Positions 25,949 through 35,989 of a stretch of 64,000 nt of DNA are shown here, in pieces. The position numbers and the translations under genes were made by a program. The stretch's first letter is position 1; every line of letters starts with the position of its first letter. The notes below the pieces were generated by a model. It saw only the letters and a list, made by a program, of their open reading frames with translations. It searched no databases and was not told where the DNA came from. The DNA is from Lewinellaceae bacterium (lineage in GTDB: Bacteria > Bacteroidota > Bacteroidia > Chitinophagales > Saprospiraceae). The DNA is taken from the NCBI GenBank assembly GCA_020636135.1, contig JACJYK010000001.1, forward strand, positions 978,501-1,042,500, read 5' to 3'.

Positions 25949-28405
25949 ATGTTCTTTAATTATTTTAAGATCGCATTTCGCCAGCTTAAAAAGAACCGGC
26001 TATTCAGTTTCACCAACATAGCCGGTTTAAGTATTGGAGTGGCATCCTGCCTGCTTATTTTACTCTTTATTGCTTACGAGCTGAGCTTTGACCGCTGGAT
26101 CCCGAATATCGACCGGATCGTCCGACCTCATGCTGAAATTAATTTTGGAGGAAACGAAGATGCGTACCCTTTTGTGGGTAGCATTGTTGGCCCGGACGCT
26201 GCAGCGCAACTGCCGGAAATCGAATCGTGGTCCAGAGTTCGTACGTATGGAGGCTACCTGGTCAAAGTAGATCAGACCAATCAGCAAAATAATCTGGAAA
26301 GGCAGGTGATGAGTGTGGATAACGCATTCATCAATTTATTTTCATTGAAGATGCTGGCCGGTGATGCCGGTAGTGCACTGAACGAACCCAATACGTTAAT
26401 CCTCTCCGCGTCCGCGGCCAAAAAATATTTTGGAACACCGGAAGCAGCCCTGGGTAATAATTTATTACTGGATAATGAAAAGATCTGGAAAGTAAACGGA
26501 GTTTATGCGGACATACCACCGACCACCCATTTCCAGGCAGATATGCTGCTTAGTTTAGCTGGAAATGAAGAAATCAAGAAGGAGTCTCCATTATGGGCAA
26601 CGAGCAATAATTTTTATACCTATTTCTTATTGCGAAAAGGTGTGGATTATGATGAATTCAAACAAAAATTCCTGAATCTATCCAGAGAAAAGATCAGCAT
26701 TACAGCCAGGCAATTACTTGGAATGACACTTCAGGAGTTTGAAGCTACCGGTCAATATGCCCGTATGGATCTGGACAAGGTGGCTGACATCCATCTGTAT
26801 TCAAAATTAGGTGGAGAATTATCCCCTGGAGGGAATATTCGCTACATCTATATTTTTGGTGCGATTGCCATATTTATATTGTTGATCGCCTGCATTAATT
26901 TCATGAACCTGACCAGCGCCAAATCTTCTCAGCGAAGTATGGAAATAGGTGTTCGTAAGGTCATGGGTAGCAGTAAGCAGAACTTGTTTTCCCAGTTCCT
27001 CAGTGAGTCTTTTTTAATGTCTTTTTTGGCAGTGGTAGTGGCAGTGATTATTGCATTACTGGCACTGCCCGCATTTAATACGCTCACGGCCAGGCAAATT
27101 ACCATGCCGTGGACCAGTCCGGTTTTCTGGGCCTGTCTGATTGGCGGAATATTGATAACCGGATTCTTAGCAGGGGGTTATCCTGCCATGGTCCTGGCAA
27201 GTTTTGACCCCATCCGTTCTTTGAAGGGTCAGAAATTAAAATCTGCAGGCCGGATTAATTTACGCAGCGTCCTGGTGGTCTTTCAGTTTATGATCGCCAT
27301 CGTGCTTATCGTGGGATCCATCCTCATCTACCGGCAACTGAACTACATTCAGAACAAGGATCTGGGATTTGATAGAGAACAAATCCTGATTATCAACAAC
27401 ACGTACGCCCTTGGGGACCAGATCCAATCCTTTAAGAACCGTATCCTGAGCCAGCCGGAGGTGAGCAGTGCCACCATCAGCAGCTATCTTCCGGTGCCCT
27501 CAAGCTACAGCAACAGTACCTACACCAAAACACGGGAATTCAGACAGGACCAGTCCATCAATATGCAAGAGTGGAATGTGGATTTCGATTATGCCAAAAC
27601 GCTGGATCTCAGGATGGCTGAAGGTCGTTTCTTTGACCCAAAATTTCCGACCGATAGCTTTGGAGTGGTTATCAATGAAGCGGCAGCCAAAATCCTCAAT
27701 TTCCCTGATCCTCTTGGTCAGAAGCTCTATGGCATAACCGGTCAGTTGTCCGGCCCGCCCAAGCCGGAAGACTTTACAGAATACACCATTATCGGGGTAG
27801 TAAAGGATTTTAACTGGCAAAGTTTGCATGACAAGGTCGGCGCCTTAAGTATGTTTTTGGAGCCTTCACGGGGATTGGTTTCCGTACGCTATCAGGCGAA
27901 GGACAGTAAGAACCTGATCCAGTCAATCGAAGGGATGTGGAAGGAGATGGCACCTTCGCAACCATTCTCGTACCGGTTTATGGATGAGTCATTCAGCCGG
28001 ATGTACGAATCCGAACAACGGATCGGTAAGATCGCTCTGATCTTTGCATTTCTGGCCATCCTGGTTTCTTGTCTTGGCCTGTTTGGCCTCACACACTTTG
28101 TTACCGAATTACGTCGTAAAGAGATCGGTATCCGTAAGGTTTTGGGTGCAACGACAGAATCCATCGTGCGGATGTTGAATAAAGAATTTTTGATCCTGGT
28201 ATTGATCGCACTGTGCATAGCGACGCCGATTGCCTGGTACGCCATGAATAAATGGTTGTCGGATTTTGCTTACCGGGTAGCTATTTCCTGGTGGGTATTT
28301 GCGTTGGCGGGTATCATTGCCCTGAGCATCGCTCTGCTCACTGTCAGTTTCCAAAGCCTGAAAGCTGCACTCGCCAATCCGGTGAAGAGCATTAAAAGTG
28401 AATAA
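25949..28405 (+). CDS. ABC permease 1 of the array (duplicated MacB/FtsX type)
   Basis: 818 residues. The layout is shared by all sixteen permeases: one N-terminal helix, a periplasmic MacB-type domain, an FtsX core, a second periplasmic domain and a second FtsX core. That gives about eight membrane helices, twice the four of MacB. Here the first core begins near residue 297 (I-A-C-I-N-F-M-N-L, then M-E-I-G-V-R-K-V-M-G) and helix 5 is near 440. The second core is near 697 (S-C-L-G-L-F-G-L, then K-E-I-G-I-R-K-V-L-G). It is the closest gene to the two ATPases (27 bp). Its loop before helix 2 (D-I-H-L-Y-S ... G-G-N-I-R-Y) resembles permeases 5, 11 and 12. The substrate is unknown. Confidence 0.92.
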   Translation: MFFNYFKIAFRQLKKNRLFSFTNIAGLSIGVASCLLILLFIAYELSFDRWIPNIDRIVRPHAEINFGGNEDAYPFVGSIVGPDAAAQLPEIESWSRVRTYGGYLVKVDQTNQQNNLERQVMSVDNAFINLFSLKMLAGDAGSALNEPNTLILSASAAKKYFGTPEAALGNNLLLDNEKIWKVNGVYADIPPTTHFQADMLLSLAGNEEIKKESPLWATSNNFYTYFLLRKGVDYDEFKQKFLNLSREKISITARQLLGMTLQEFEATGQYARMDLDKVADIHLYSKLGGELSPGGNIRYIYIFGAIAIFILLIACINFMNLTSAKSSQRSMEIGVRKVMGSSKQNLFSQFLSESFLMSFLAVVVAVIIALLALPAFNTLTARQITMPWTSPVFWACLIGGILITGFLAGGYPAMVLASFDPIRSLKGQKLKSAGRINLRSVLVVFQFMIAIVLIVGSILIYRQLNYIQNKDLGFDREQILIINNTYALGDQIQSFKNRILSQPEVSSATISSYLPVPSSYSNSTYTKTREFRQDQSINMQEWNVDFDYAKTLDLRMAEGRFFDPKFPTDSFGVVINEAAAKILNFPDPLGQKLYGITGQLSGPPKPEDFTEYTIIGVVKDFNWQSLHDKVGALSMFLEPSRGLVSVRYQAKDSKNLIQSIEGMWKEMAPSQPFSYRFMDESFSRMYESEQRIGKIALIFAFLAILVSCLGLFGLTHFVTELRRKEIGIRKVLGATTESIVRMLNKEFLILVLIALCIATPIAWYAMNKWLSDFAYRVAISWWVFALAGIIALSIALLTVSFQSLKAALANPVKSIKSE

Positions 28406-28553
28406 TTAAACACTTTCCGGGATGCCCTTGCCACATGAATGTATGAGGAGGCGCATCAACCCTGAAAAATAAAGATCAAAAATCGGGATAAGCGATAGGA
28501 GCTGGATAATCGGTGTGAATTACACGAATACCAAAATCAAAAAGAAATAATTC

Positions 28554-30917
28554 ATGTTGCAGTCATTTTTAAAAATAGCCTGGAGGAACATTATTCGCAG
28601 TAAGGGATTTTCCTTCATCAATATTATGGGTCTGGCTATAGGTATGGGCAGTAGCATGTTGATCCTGATGTGGATTTCCAGTGAAGTGACGTATGAAAAC
28701 TTCCATGAAAACGGGGATCGGATCTATGAGGCGTGGAATCGCGCAAATTTCAGTGGCAAATTGCAGTGCTGGAATACCACACCAAAAATATTGGCTAGAA
28801 CGGTAGAGAAAGATTTACCGGAGGTTGAGCAGGCTGCAAGGGTTGACTGGAGCAGCCACTTCCTGTTTAGCGTTGGCGACAAGCGAATCACCGAAAAAGG
28901 TAATGTAGTCGATTCCAATTTTCTGCAGATGTTCACATTTCCGCTGTTGAGGGGCGAGCCGGAAACGGTTCTCAAGGAGCATAATTCCATCGTGCTGACC
29001 AGGTCTTTCAGTAAAACGCTATTTGGTGATGAGGACCCCATGGGGCAAATCATCAAAATCGACAACGATCAGGACTTTAAGGTTACGGGTATCCTGGAAG
29101 AATTGCCTAATAATACGCTGTTTAGTTTTAAATATCTGGTGCCTTGGTCGTACAAGCGCTCCCTCGGTGATGATGATAGTTACTGGGGGAACAACAGTAC
29201 CCGCACGTACGTGATGTTAAGACCCAATGCATCCATCGTTTCAGCAAATGAAAAGATGAAAGCACTAAAGCCGAAATACGACCCAGAGGATCCGACCTGG
29301 GAAATGTTTCTTTACCCCATGGCCAAATGGCGTTTATACTCCAGTTTTACCGATGGAATAGAAGATGGGGGAGGACGCATTGCCTACGTCAGATGGTTCG
29401 GTGTCATCGCGCTGTTCATCCTGTTGATTGCCTGTATTAATTTTATGAATCTGAGCACTGCCCGGAGTGAACGTCGGGCGAAGGAAGTTGGCATCCGCAA
29501 GGTGGTAGGTGCCCGGAGAAAAGGATTGGTCAGTCAGTTTATCGGTGAGTCGGTTCTGATGGCATTTATTGCAGGTGTCCTGGCCCTCGTGCTGGTTTCG
29601 GTTAGCTTACCCGCATTCAACCGGCTAACGGGTAAATCCCTGCAAATCGATTTTACCAATCCCTATTTCTGGATGCTGTTTTTGGGATTCATCCTGCTTA
29701 CCGGCATGTTGGCGGGCAGCTATCCCGCCTTTTTCTTGTCCTCTTTTCAGCCATTGAAGGCTTTGAAAGGTGCCATGAATAAGGTGAACACGCTGGTGAC
29801 TCCGCGAAAGGTACTGGTCGTTTTGCAGTTTACTTTTGGCATCGTCCTGATGATCTGCACCATCATTGTCCGGCAGCAAATCAATTATGCCCAACAACGG
29901 GAGACCGGATACAACAAGAACAATTTGATCTACCACCCATTTACGGGAGATATCAGCAAGAATTACCGGTTGATAAAAAGTGAATTGCTATCAAGTGGTA
30001 CCGCTACCTCGGTAGCTGTGACCAGTGCTCCTATTACCCAGAGCTGGAGCGATGGTTGGGGCCAGGAATGGGAAGGAAAAGACCCCAATGATAAAACCGA
30101 CTTTTACCGGTACAATGAGGAAGAAGATCTGGGTGAAACAGTTGGTCTGACGTTCGTCCAGGGACGGGATTTTGATTTGTCCCAATATCCTACCGACTCT
30201 ACTGCCATGATCATCAATGAGACCTCACTTAAGGTGATGGGTTTCGATAATCCGATCGGACAAATCGTGAAGGATAACGGTCAGGAATGGCATATCGTGG
30301 GCGTGATCAAGGACTTTATTCTGACCTCCCCTTACCTGCCGACCCAACCCATGCTCATTTACGGGGCAAATTCCTGGTTTGAGACCCTGATGATCAAACT
30401 GAGTCACGATCATTCCACAGCAGATAATTTGAAAACGGCCGAAGCCATATTTAAAAAATACAATCCGGAATATCCCTTTAATTATCAATTTGTGGATGAG
30501 GAATACGCGCAGAAATTCGCCAATGAAAGGCGCACCGGCACACTGGCCGGATTATTTTCCGCACTGGCCATTTTGATCTCGTGCCTGGGATTGTTTGGAC
30601 TGGCAACTTATATGGCGGAGAGCCGGATCAAAGAAATAGGTATCCGAAAAGTACTTGGAGCTACGGTGACCGGTTTGACCTCTTTATTGACCAAGGATTT
30701 TCTAAAACTGGTTTTGGTCTCCTTTGCCATAGCGGCTCCACTGGCCTGGTGGGCCATGCATCACTGGCTGCAAAGTTATCCCTACCATACCCCTATACGC
30801 TGGGAAGTATTTGCAATGACCGGTTTGCTCTCTGTTTTGATTGCTGTCGTGACAGTCGGTTATCAGGCGGTAAAAGCAGCATTAACCAATCCGGTAGGAA
30901 GCATAAAGAATGAATAG
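28554..30917 (+). CDS. ABC permease 2 (duplicated MacB/FtsX type, short subgroup)
   Basis: 787 residues, the shortest member. First core near residue 280 (L-I-A-C-I-N-F-M-N-L, K-E-V-G-I-R-K-V-V-G), helix 5 near 420, second core near 674 (S-C-L-G-L-F-G-L, K-E-I-G-I-R-K-V-L-G). It ends N-P-V-G-S-I-K-N-E. The segment K-W-R-L-Y-S-S-F-T-D-G before helix 2 and W-E-G-K-D-P-N in the second periplasmic domain also occur, in variants, in permeases 8, 14 and 15, so these four form a subgroup. A 148-bp gap separates it from permease 1, one of the longest spacers in the array. It shows no gene but has a small inverted repeat GTGT/ACAC at 28513-28525. Confidence 0.92.
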   Translation: MLQSFLKIAWRNIIRSKGFSFINIMGLAIGMGSSMLILMWISSEVTYENFHENGDRIYEAWNRANFSGKLQCWNTTPKILARTVEKDLPEVEQAARVDWSSHFLFSVGDKRITEKGNVVDSNFLQMFTFPLLRGEPETVLKEHNSIVLTRSFSKTLFGDEDPMGQIIKIDNDQDFKVTGILEELPNNTLFSFKYLVPWSYKRSLGDDDSYWGNNSTRTYVMLRPNASIVSANEKMKALKPKYDPEDPTWEMFLYPMAKWRLYSSFTDGIEDGGGRIAYVRWFGVIALFILLIACINFMNLSTARSERRAKEVGIRKVVGARRKGLVSQFIGESVLMAFIAGVLALVLVSVSLPAFNRLTGKSLQIDFTNPYFWMLFLGFILLTGMLAGSYPAFFLSSFQPLKALKGAMNKVNTLVTPRKVLVVLQFTFGIVLMICTIIVRQQINYAQQRETGYNKNNLIYHPFTGDISKNYRLIKSELLSSGTATSVAVTSAPITQSWSDGWGQEWEGKDPNDKTDFYRYNEEEDLGETVGLTFVQGRDFDLSQYPTDSTAMIINETSLKVMGFDNPIGQIVKDNGQEWHIVGVIKDFILTSPYLPTQPMLIYGANSWFETLMIKLSHDHSTADNLKTAEAIFKKYNPEYPFNYQFVDEEYAQKFANERRTGTLAGLFSALAILISCLGLFGLATYMAESRIKEIGIRKVLGATVTGLTSLLTKDFLKLVLVSFAIAAPLAWWAMHHWLQSYPYHTPIRWEVFAMTGLLSVLIAVVTVGYQAVKAALTNPVGSIKNE

Positions 30918-30951
30918 GCATAAATGATTTTAATTAATTGAATTCAGGATT

Positions 30952-33390
30952 ATGTTCAAAAATTATTTATCGGTAGCACTGCGGAGTTTCATGCGCAATA
31001 AGGTATTTACCTTAATTAATATTGCGGGACTGGCCATCGGAATCAGTGCTTCACTGGTTATTTTTTTAATCGTCCAGTATGAATTCAGTTACGAAGATTT
31101 TTTAAAGAATAAGGATCGCATATACCGGGTGGTCACGACCTTACATTTTCCTGATATGTTGATTCATAACGGGGGGGCACCAGGGCCACTTCATACGGCT
31201 GTCGAAGAGTCGATACCGGGTATCGAAAATTCAACCGCGTTTTGGATGAATTACCAGATGGATGTGAAAATTTCTAATGGCAATGATAAATCTGAAACCT
31301 TCAAAAAGCAAAAAAATATCCTGTATGCCGATGCAGGGTTTTTCCAGATGATCCCTTACAGCTGGATTTCCGGTGATCCGGGTGATGCCCTGAACAAACC
31401 CAATCAGGTGGTCCTAACTGAAAGCCGAGCCCGGGCTTATTTCCCTTATCAGGACATAACCCGCGCAGTTGGAAGAACCATCATTTACAACGATTCAATC
31501 CAGGCTGTAGTTACCGGCATTGTGGAAGATCTAAATGAAGTATCAGGCTTTAATTTTTCTGAATTTATTTCACTTCCTACGTTTCTTGATGACTGGGAAA
31601 AAAATCAAAGTGGCGATGAATGGGGTAGTGTCTCCTCATCTTCTCAATTTTTCGTCCTGCTTGAGCCCGGTGTCAATCCAGTCCGCATCAACGAGCAATT
31701 GGCTGAATTAAGAAAGCAACATGCCTCAGAAAATGATGTTCCGACCGAATACACGCTGCAGCCGGTAAGTGACATTCATTTCAATGCGGACTACGATAGC
31801 CTGTCATCACCCCATGGTCATAAACCGACACTCTATGGCTTATTGGTCGTTGCAGCATTCCTCTTGCTATTGGGATGCATTAATTTTATCAATCTGACAA
31901 CAGCCCAGGCAAGCCAACGGGCTAAAGAGATCGGGGTGCGTAAAACACTGGGTAGTACAGTGGGTCAAATGCGTGTTCAGTTTCTCAGTGAAACATTTAT
32001 CCTGGCGGCAATTGCAGCAATTATTTCTTTATCGATCACTCCCGTCATCCTGCGGATGTTTTCAGGTTTCATTCCTGAAAGTTTGCATTTCAGTTTGCCT
32101 CAGCATCCGGTAGTCTTATTGGTTGTAGCCGGCTTGATTGTACTGGTAGGGTTGCTGGCAGGCTTCTACCCGGCGATGGTGCTTTCTCGTCTGAAGGCCG
32201 TAATTGCCATAAAAAATACAGCTTCTGATGCCGCCACAAACCGGGGTGCCCTGATTCGCAAGTCGTTAATCGTATCTCAGTTTGTCGTTGCCCAGTTCTT
32301 CATCATTGCCACCCTTATCGTCGGCAAGCAGATCCGGTATTCGCTCAACAAGGATATGGGCTTTCAGCGGGATGCGATCATCAGTTTCAGAGCGCCTTAC
32401 AATTATATGAACCCGGACAACAAACAATACGTCCTCAACGATCGCCTGCGGTCCATTCCGGGTATTGAAAAGATGAGCCTTGCTGGTGCTCCTCCAGCCA
32501 GCAATAGCACCAATACCACCTCCATGGAATTTACAGAGGATGGAAAAGACATAGAAACCATGGTTGAAGTAAAAAATGCTGACACCAGCTATTTTAATTT
32601 GTATGGAATCCGATTGTTAGCCGGACGCAACTTACAACCGAGCGATACCCTGAAAGAATACGTCATCAACGAATATTATTGTCATTTTTTAGGCTACGAT
32701 AACCCCCAAGATATCATCGGAAAAACGATTAAACGGAATACCAGGAACATTCCCATTGTAGGTGTTGTAAATGATATTAATACGAAATCGGTGGCACGAG
32801 CGATTGGTCCACTGGCATTTGCCAGTATTGGAAAAAACCACAGCACTTTCCACGTCAAGCTGCCTTCTCAAGGTGAATCTACCAGCGCCTGGAGTAAAAC
32901 AATTGATGCCATTCAGAAGGTATTCAATGAAGTTTATCCCGACCAGGAATTCAGTTATACTTTTTTTGATGACGATGTTGCTGCTTTTTACAAGAAAGAA
33001 AAGGATATCGCAAAACTGCTCAACTGGAGTGCCGGCCTGACCATTTTCATCAGCTGCCTGGGCCTCCTGGGACTGGTACTGTTTACCACCACCCAACGCG
33101 TCAAGGAAATCGGAGTACGCAAGGTTTTGGGTGCATCGGTGGGCCAGCTGGTGGTTTTGCTGTCCAGTGATTTATTGAAACTGGTCATGATCGCATTTTT
33201 CATTGCAGCTCCGTTTGCCTGGTGGATCATGCACCGATGGCTGGATAATTATGCCTATCGCACATCCGTAGGCATCTGGTTGTTTGCGCTGAGTGGCCTG
33301 GTTATGCTGCTCGTCGCCGTCATAACTCTAAGTACGCAGACGATACGTTCGGCGCTGGCAAATCCGGCTGACAGTCTGCGCAGTGAATAA
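30952..33390 (+). CDS. ABC permease 3 (duplicated MacB/FtsX type)
   Basis: 812 residues; starts 34 bp after permease 2. First core near residue 296 (L-G-C-I-N-F-I-N-L-T-T-A, K-E-I-G-V-R-K-T-L-G-S), helix 5 near 439, second core near 699 (S-C-L-G-L-L-G-L, K-E-I-G-V-R-K-V-L-G). It ends N-P-A-D-S-L-R-S-E. The loop D-I-H-F-N-A-D-Y-D and the N-F-I-N-L variant are shared only with permease 6, suggesting a common ancestor. It is followed by a 173-bp gap that holds an apparent permease relic (33445-33558). Confidence 0.92.
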   Translation: MFKNYLSVALRSFMRNKVFTLINIAGLAIGISASLVIFLIVQYEFSYEDFLKNKDRIYRVVTTLHFPDMLIHNGGAPGPLHTAVEESIPGIENSTAFWMNYQMDVKISNGNDKSETFKKQKNILYADAGFFQMIPYSWISGDPGDALNKPNQVVLTESRARAYFPYQDITRAVGRTIIYNDSIQAVVTGIVEDLNEVSGFNFSEFISLPTFLDDWEKNQSGDEWGSVSSSSQFFVLLEPGVNPVRINEQLAELRKQHASENDVPTEYTLQPVSDIHFNADYDSLSSPHGHKPTLYGLLVVAAFLLLLGCINFINLTTAQASQRAKEIGVRKTLGSTVGQMRVQFLSETFILAAIAAIISLSITPVILRMFSGFIPESLHFSLPQHPVVLLVVAGLIVLVGLLAGFYPAMVLSRLKAVIAIKNTASDAATNRGALIRKSLIVSQFVVAQFFIIATLIVGKQIRYSLNKDMGFQRDAIISFRAPYNYMNPDNKQYVLNDRLRSIPGIEKMSLAGAPPASNSTNTTSMEFTEDGKDIETMVEVKNADTSYFNLYGIRLLAGRNLQPSDTLKEYVINEYYCHFLGYDNPQDIIGKTIKRNTRNIPIVGVVNDINTKSVARAIGPLAFASIGKNHSTFHVKLPSQGESTSAWSKTIDAIQKVFNEVYPDQEFSYTFFDDDVAAFYKKEKDIAKLLNWSAGLTIFISCLGLLGLVLFTTTQRVKEIGVRKVLGASVGQLVVLLSSDLLKLVMIAFFIAAPFAWWIMHRWLDNYAYRTSVGIWLFALSGLVMLLVAVITLSTQTIRSALANPADSLRSE

Positions 33391-33444
33391 ATGATCATAA
33401 ATCCTGACCCTGGTAAATCCGGGGCGGAACTTAATAAAAATAGT

Positions 33445-33558
33445 ATGTGGATCAATTCTTTGAAAGCTGCTATCCGGAACCTGACAGATCAATTTTCCGG
33501 GACCTTCAATTGGCTTAAAAAGGCAAAGTATAGCCCGATCAAAGCCATTCAAAATTAG
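33445..33558 (+). pseudogene. Miniature permease relic: N-terminal and C-terminal ends joined
   Basis: A 37-codon frame (also open from 33391) in the gap between permeases 3 and 4. Its beginning, M-W-I-N-S-L-K-A-A-I-R-N-L, matches the N-terminal pattern of the array (M-x-x-N-x-L-K-x-A-x-R-N-L). Its end, L-K-K-A-K-Y-S-P-I-K-A-I-Q-N, matches the C-terminal pattern (x-K-A-A-L-x-N-P-V-K-S-I-K-N). About 2.3 kb of a normal gene is missing between them. It stops 5 bp before permease 4, as a full gene would. An internal deletion of a former permease is inferred; whether it is translated is unknown. Confidence 0.45.
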
Positions 33559-33563
33559 AAGAT

Positions 33564-35978
33564 ATGGCCGTACCGCTTAACAACATTAAAATAGCATTGA
33601 GAAACTTGTGGAAACATAAGACCTTTTCGGCTATTAATCTGCTGGGCCTTGCACTAAGTATGAGTGTGTGCCTCTTTATACTTCTGCTGATTCAGGATGC
33701 TTTCAGCTACGATCGCTTCCATCCCCGTAAAGAGAACATCTACCGCGTGGTAACATCGGCACACCGGATCAACGGTAACAGTGAAGATTATGCCACTTCA
33801 CCCTACCCGTTTGGTTATGTAGCCCAGGAGCAATTATCCCAGGTCGAGCTCTGGACACCGCTGATCGCACGGTTTTCGGGAACGATGCAAACCCCAAACA
33901 AGCATTTGGATTTTGGCGGGTTGTTCACTACGCCATCGTTCTTCAACATGTTTGGATTTAAGCTGGAAGGTGATCCAAAAGAGGCCTTAAGCGCCCCGTA
34001 CAATCTGGTGCTTACGGATAAAATGGCACTTAAATTATTTGGGGACCGCAATGTTATCGGAAGGATTATTTCAATTCCTGGTTATAGCCAGGATTTCCGC
34101 ATAACCGGAGTTCTATATCCGTCGCCGGGAAAGTCCCACCTTGACTTTGATGCACTGGCTTCAGTGGCAACCATGGAAACTGAAAATAAGAGCAAGGGTG
34201 ATGTTTCCGGGGTGGATAACTGGAAGGATTATTATTCAACCTACAATTACATCCGTCTCGAGGACGGTGCAGACTTCCAGAAGGTCCAGGGAGAAATGAA
34301 CGATGTCGCCCGGCCTCATTACGCCGGATTAAGTTTGGAAAGCCGGGATGCTAATTATTCGTTTTCTCTTCAGCCCCTGAGTGAAATAACTCCCGGCAGG
34401 GTGCTTTCCAACCAAATGGGTAAGGGCATGCCACTTTTCCTTGTTTGGTTTTTATCCGGACTCGGATTGATCATCGTTCTGGCTGCTATCTTCAATTATA
34501 CCAACCTGACGATTGCACAGGCACTGGTGCGTGTAAAGGAAGTAGGAGTCAGAAAAGTAATGGGCGCATCAATGCGTCAGGTCTTCTGGCAATTTATCGG
34601 AGAGTCGGTCATCATGTCCTGGCTCGCTTTGATCTTGGGATACAGCCTGATGCAATTGGTGAAAGGAGCATTTAACCAGTTGAGCATTACCGAGCTGCTC
34701 GACATGGATTTGCATGAAAATGGACAGGTTTATCTGCTCTTTATTCTTTTCAGTACTCTTGTAGGTATACTGGCCGGATTACTGCCTGCCTTAACGCTAT
34801 CCAAAACAAAACCCATTGCAATTTTACAGCGGGCCGTAAGCTACCCGTTGATGAAAAGAATGGGCTTGCGAAGAATTTTATTGGTCACCCAGTTGAGTTT
34901 TACGCTCTTATTTATGATCCTGGTGACCATCTCCTGGAAACAGGTACAATATGCGCTCCGGGTAAATTTCGGTTTTGACCGGCCCCAAACTTTACTGGTG
35001 GACTTGCAGGACCAGCCTTACGGCAAAGCAGCCCTGGCGCTGAATCAGGTGCCTGGAGTAGGAGCCTATACCGGAATTTCTATTCCGATGGGCACCTGGA
35101 TGGACGCATCCGAAGATGTCCGGACAGCATCGGATAAGGAAAAAAGGGGTGTGCGGGACTATTTCATTGACGATGCCTATCTGGACTATTTTCATCTCCC
35201 GTTGATTGCCGGTAAAGCATTCCAGGACAATCCGGCCCAGCAAAAGGAGGCTTTCGCTATTGTTAATGAATCTTTTGTCCGGCAGTTTGAACTTGGAGAC
35301 CCGCATGAAGCAATCGGCAAACCACTGATACTCGGAGACAGCACCATGGTAAGTATTCTCGGTGTCGTGGGGGATTTCCCTTTCAAGCCGGCCAATTATA
35401 AAATGGAACCTTTGTTACTGCGCTATGACCCGGGACGAATAGGATATCTCATGCTGGATATAAACAGCAAAGATGTTCCGGCAACACTTCTTGCATTGGG
35501 AAGTGCCTGGAAAAAACTGGATGACCAAAATCAATTTTCCGGTGAGTTTTACGACCAGACCATCCGGTCAAACTTTAACAATCTCATGGATCTCACCCGT
35601 ATTGTTGCACTGTTTGCAATCCTGGGATTGATAATAACCTCCATGGGCCTCATGGGCATGGCTATATACAATGTGGAAACCAAAGCAAAAGAAGTGAGCA
35701 TACGTAAGTTACTGGGAGCAACATCCGGAGAAATCATTGTATTTCTCTCCAAGGGGTATGTCTACCTGATTGGAGTTGCTCTGATCATAGCCATTCCGGT
35801 CGGGATAATACTGGGGGCTCAACTGCTCCAATTATTTGTGGATCGCATACCCTGGGGAATTAATGTATTTCTCCCCGGAGTGTTGATCGTGACCGTGATA
35901 ACCTTAGGGACGATAGGGACACAAACCTGGAAAGCAGCATTTCGAAATCCGGTTGATTCATTACGCAACAATTCCTAA
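33564..35978 (+). CDS. ABC permease 4 (duplicated MacB/FtsX type, most divergent member)
   Basis: 804 residues. First core near residue 295 with N-Y-T-N-L-T-I-A-Q in place of the usual N-F-M-N-L-S-T-A-R, then K-E-V-G-V-R-K-V-M-G-A. Helix 5 is near 435. The second core near 690 reads S-M-G-L-M-G-M instead of C-L-G-L-F-G-L, with K-E-V-S-I-R-K-L-L-G-A. It lacks the F-A-Y-R ... W-W-V-F loop found between the last two helices of almost all others, having V-D-R-I-P-W-G-I-N-V-F there. It ends N-P-V-D-S-L-R-N-N-S. These are specific substitutions, not decay: the frame is intact. Permease 5 follows after 11 bp. Confidence 0.9.
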   Translation: MAVPLNNIKIALRNLWKHKTFSAINLLGLALSMSVCLFILLLIQDAFSYDRFHPRKENIYRVVTSAHRINGNSEDYATSPYPFGYVAQEQLSQVELWTPLIARFSGTMQTPNKHLDFGGLFTTPSFFNMFGFKLEGDPKEALSAPYNLVLTDKMALKLFGDRNVIGRIISIPGYSQDFRITGVLYPSPGKSHLDFDALASVATMETENKSKGDVSGVDNWKDYYSTYNYIRLEDGADFQKVQGEMNDVARPHYAGLSLESRDANYSFSLQPLSEITPGRVLSNQMGKGMPLFLVWFLSGLGLIIVLAAIFNYTNLTIAQALVRVKEVGVRKVMGASMRQVFWQFIGESVIMSWLALILGYSLMQLVKGAFNQLSITELLDMDLHENGQVYLLFILFSTLVGILAGLLPALTLSKTKPIAILQRAVSYPLMKRMGLRRILLVTQLSFTLLFMILVTISWKQVQYALRVNFGFDRPQTLLVDLQDQPYGKAALALNQVPGVGAYTGISIPMGTWMDASEDVRTASDKEKRGVRDYFIDDAYLDYFHLPLIAGKAFQDNPAQQKEAFAIVNESFVRQFELGDPHEAIGKPLILGDSTMVSILGVVGDFPFKPANYKMEPLLLRYDPGRIGYLMLDINSKDVPATLLALGSAWKKLDDQNQFSGEFYDQTIRSNFNNLMDLTRIVALFAILGLIITSMGLMGMAIYNVETKAKEVSIRKLLGATSGEIIVFLSKGYVYLIGVALIIAIPVGIILGAQLLQLFVDRIPWGINVFLPGVLIVTVITLGTIGTQTWKAAFRNPVDSLRNNS

Positions 35979-35989
35979 AATTAGATAGC

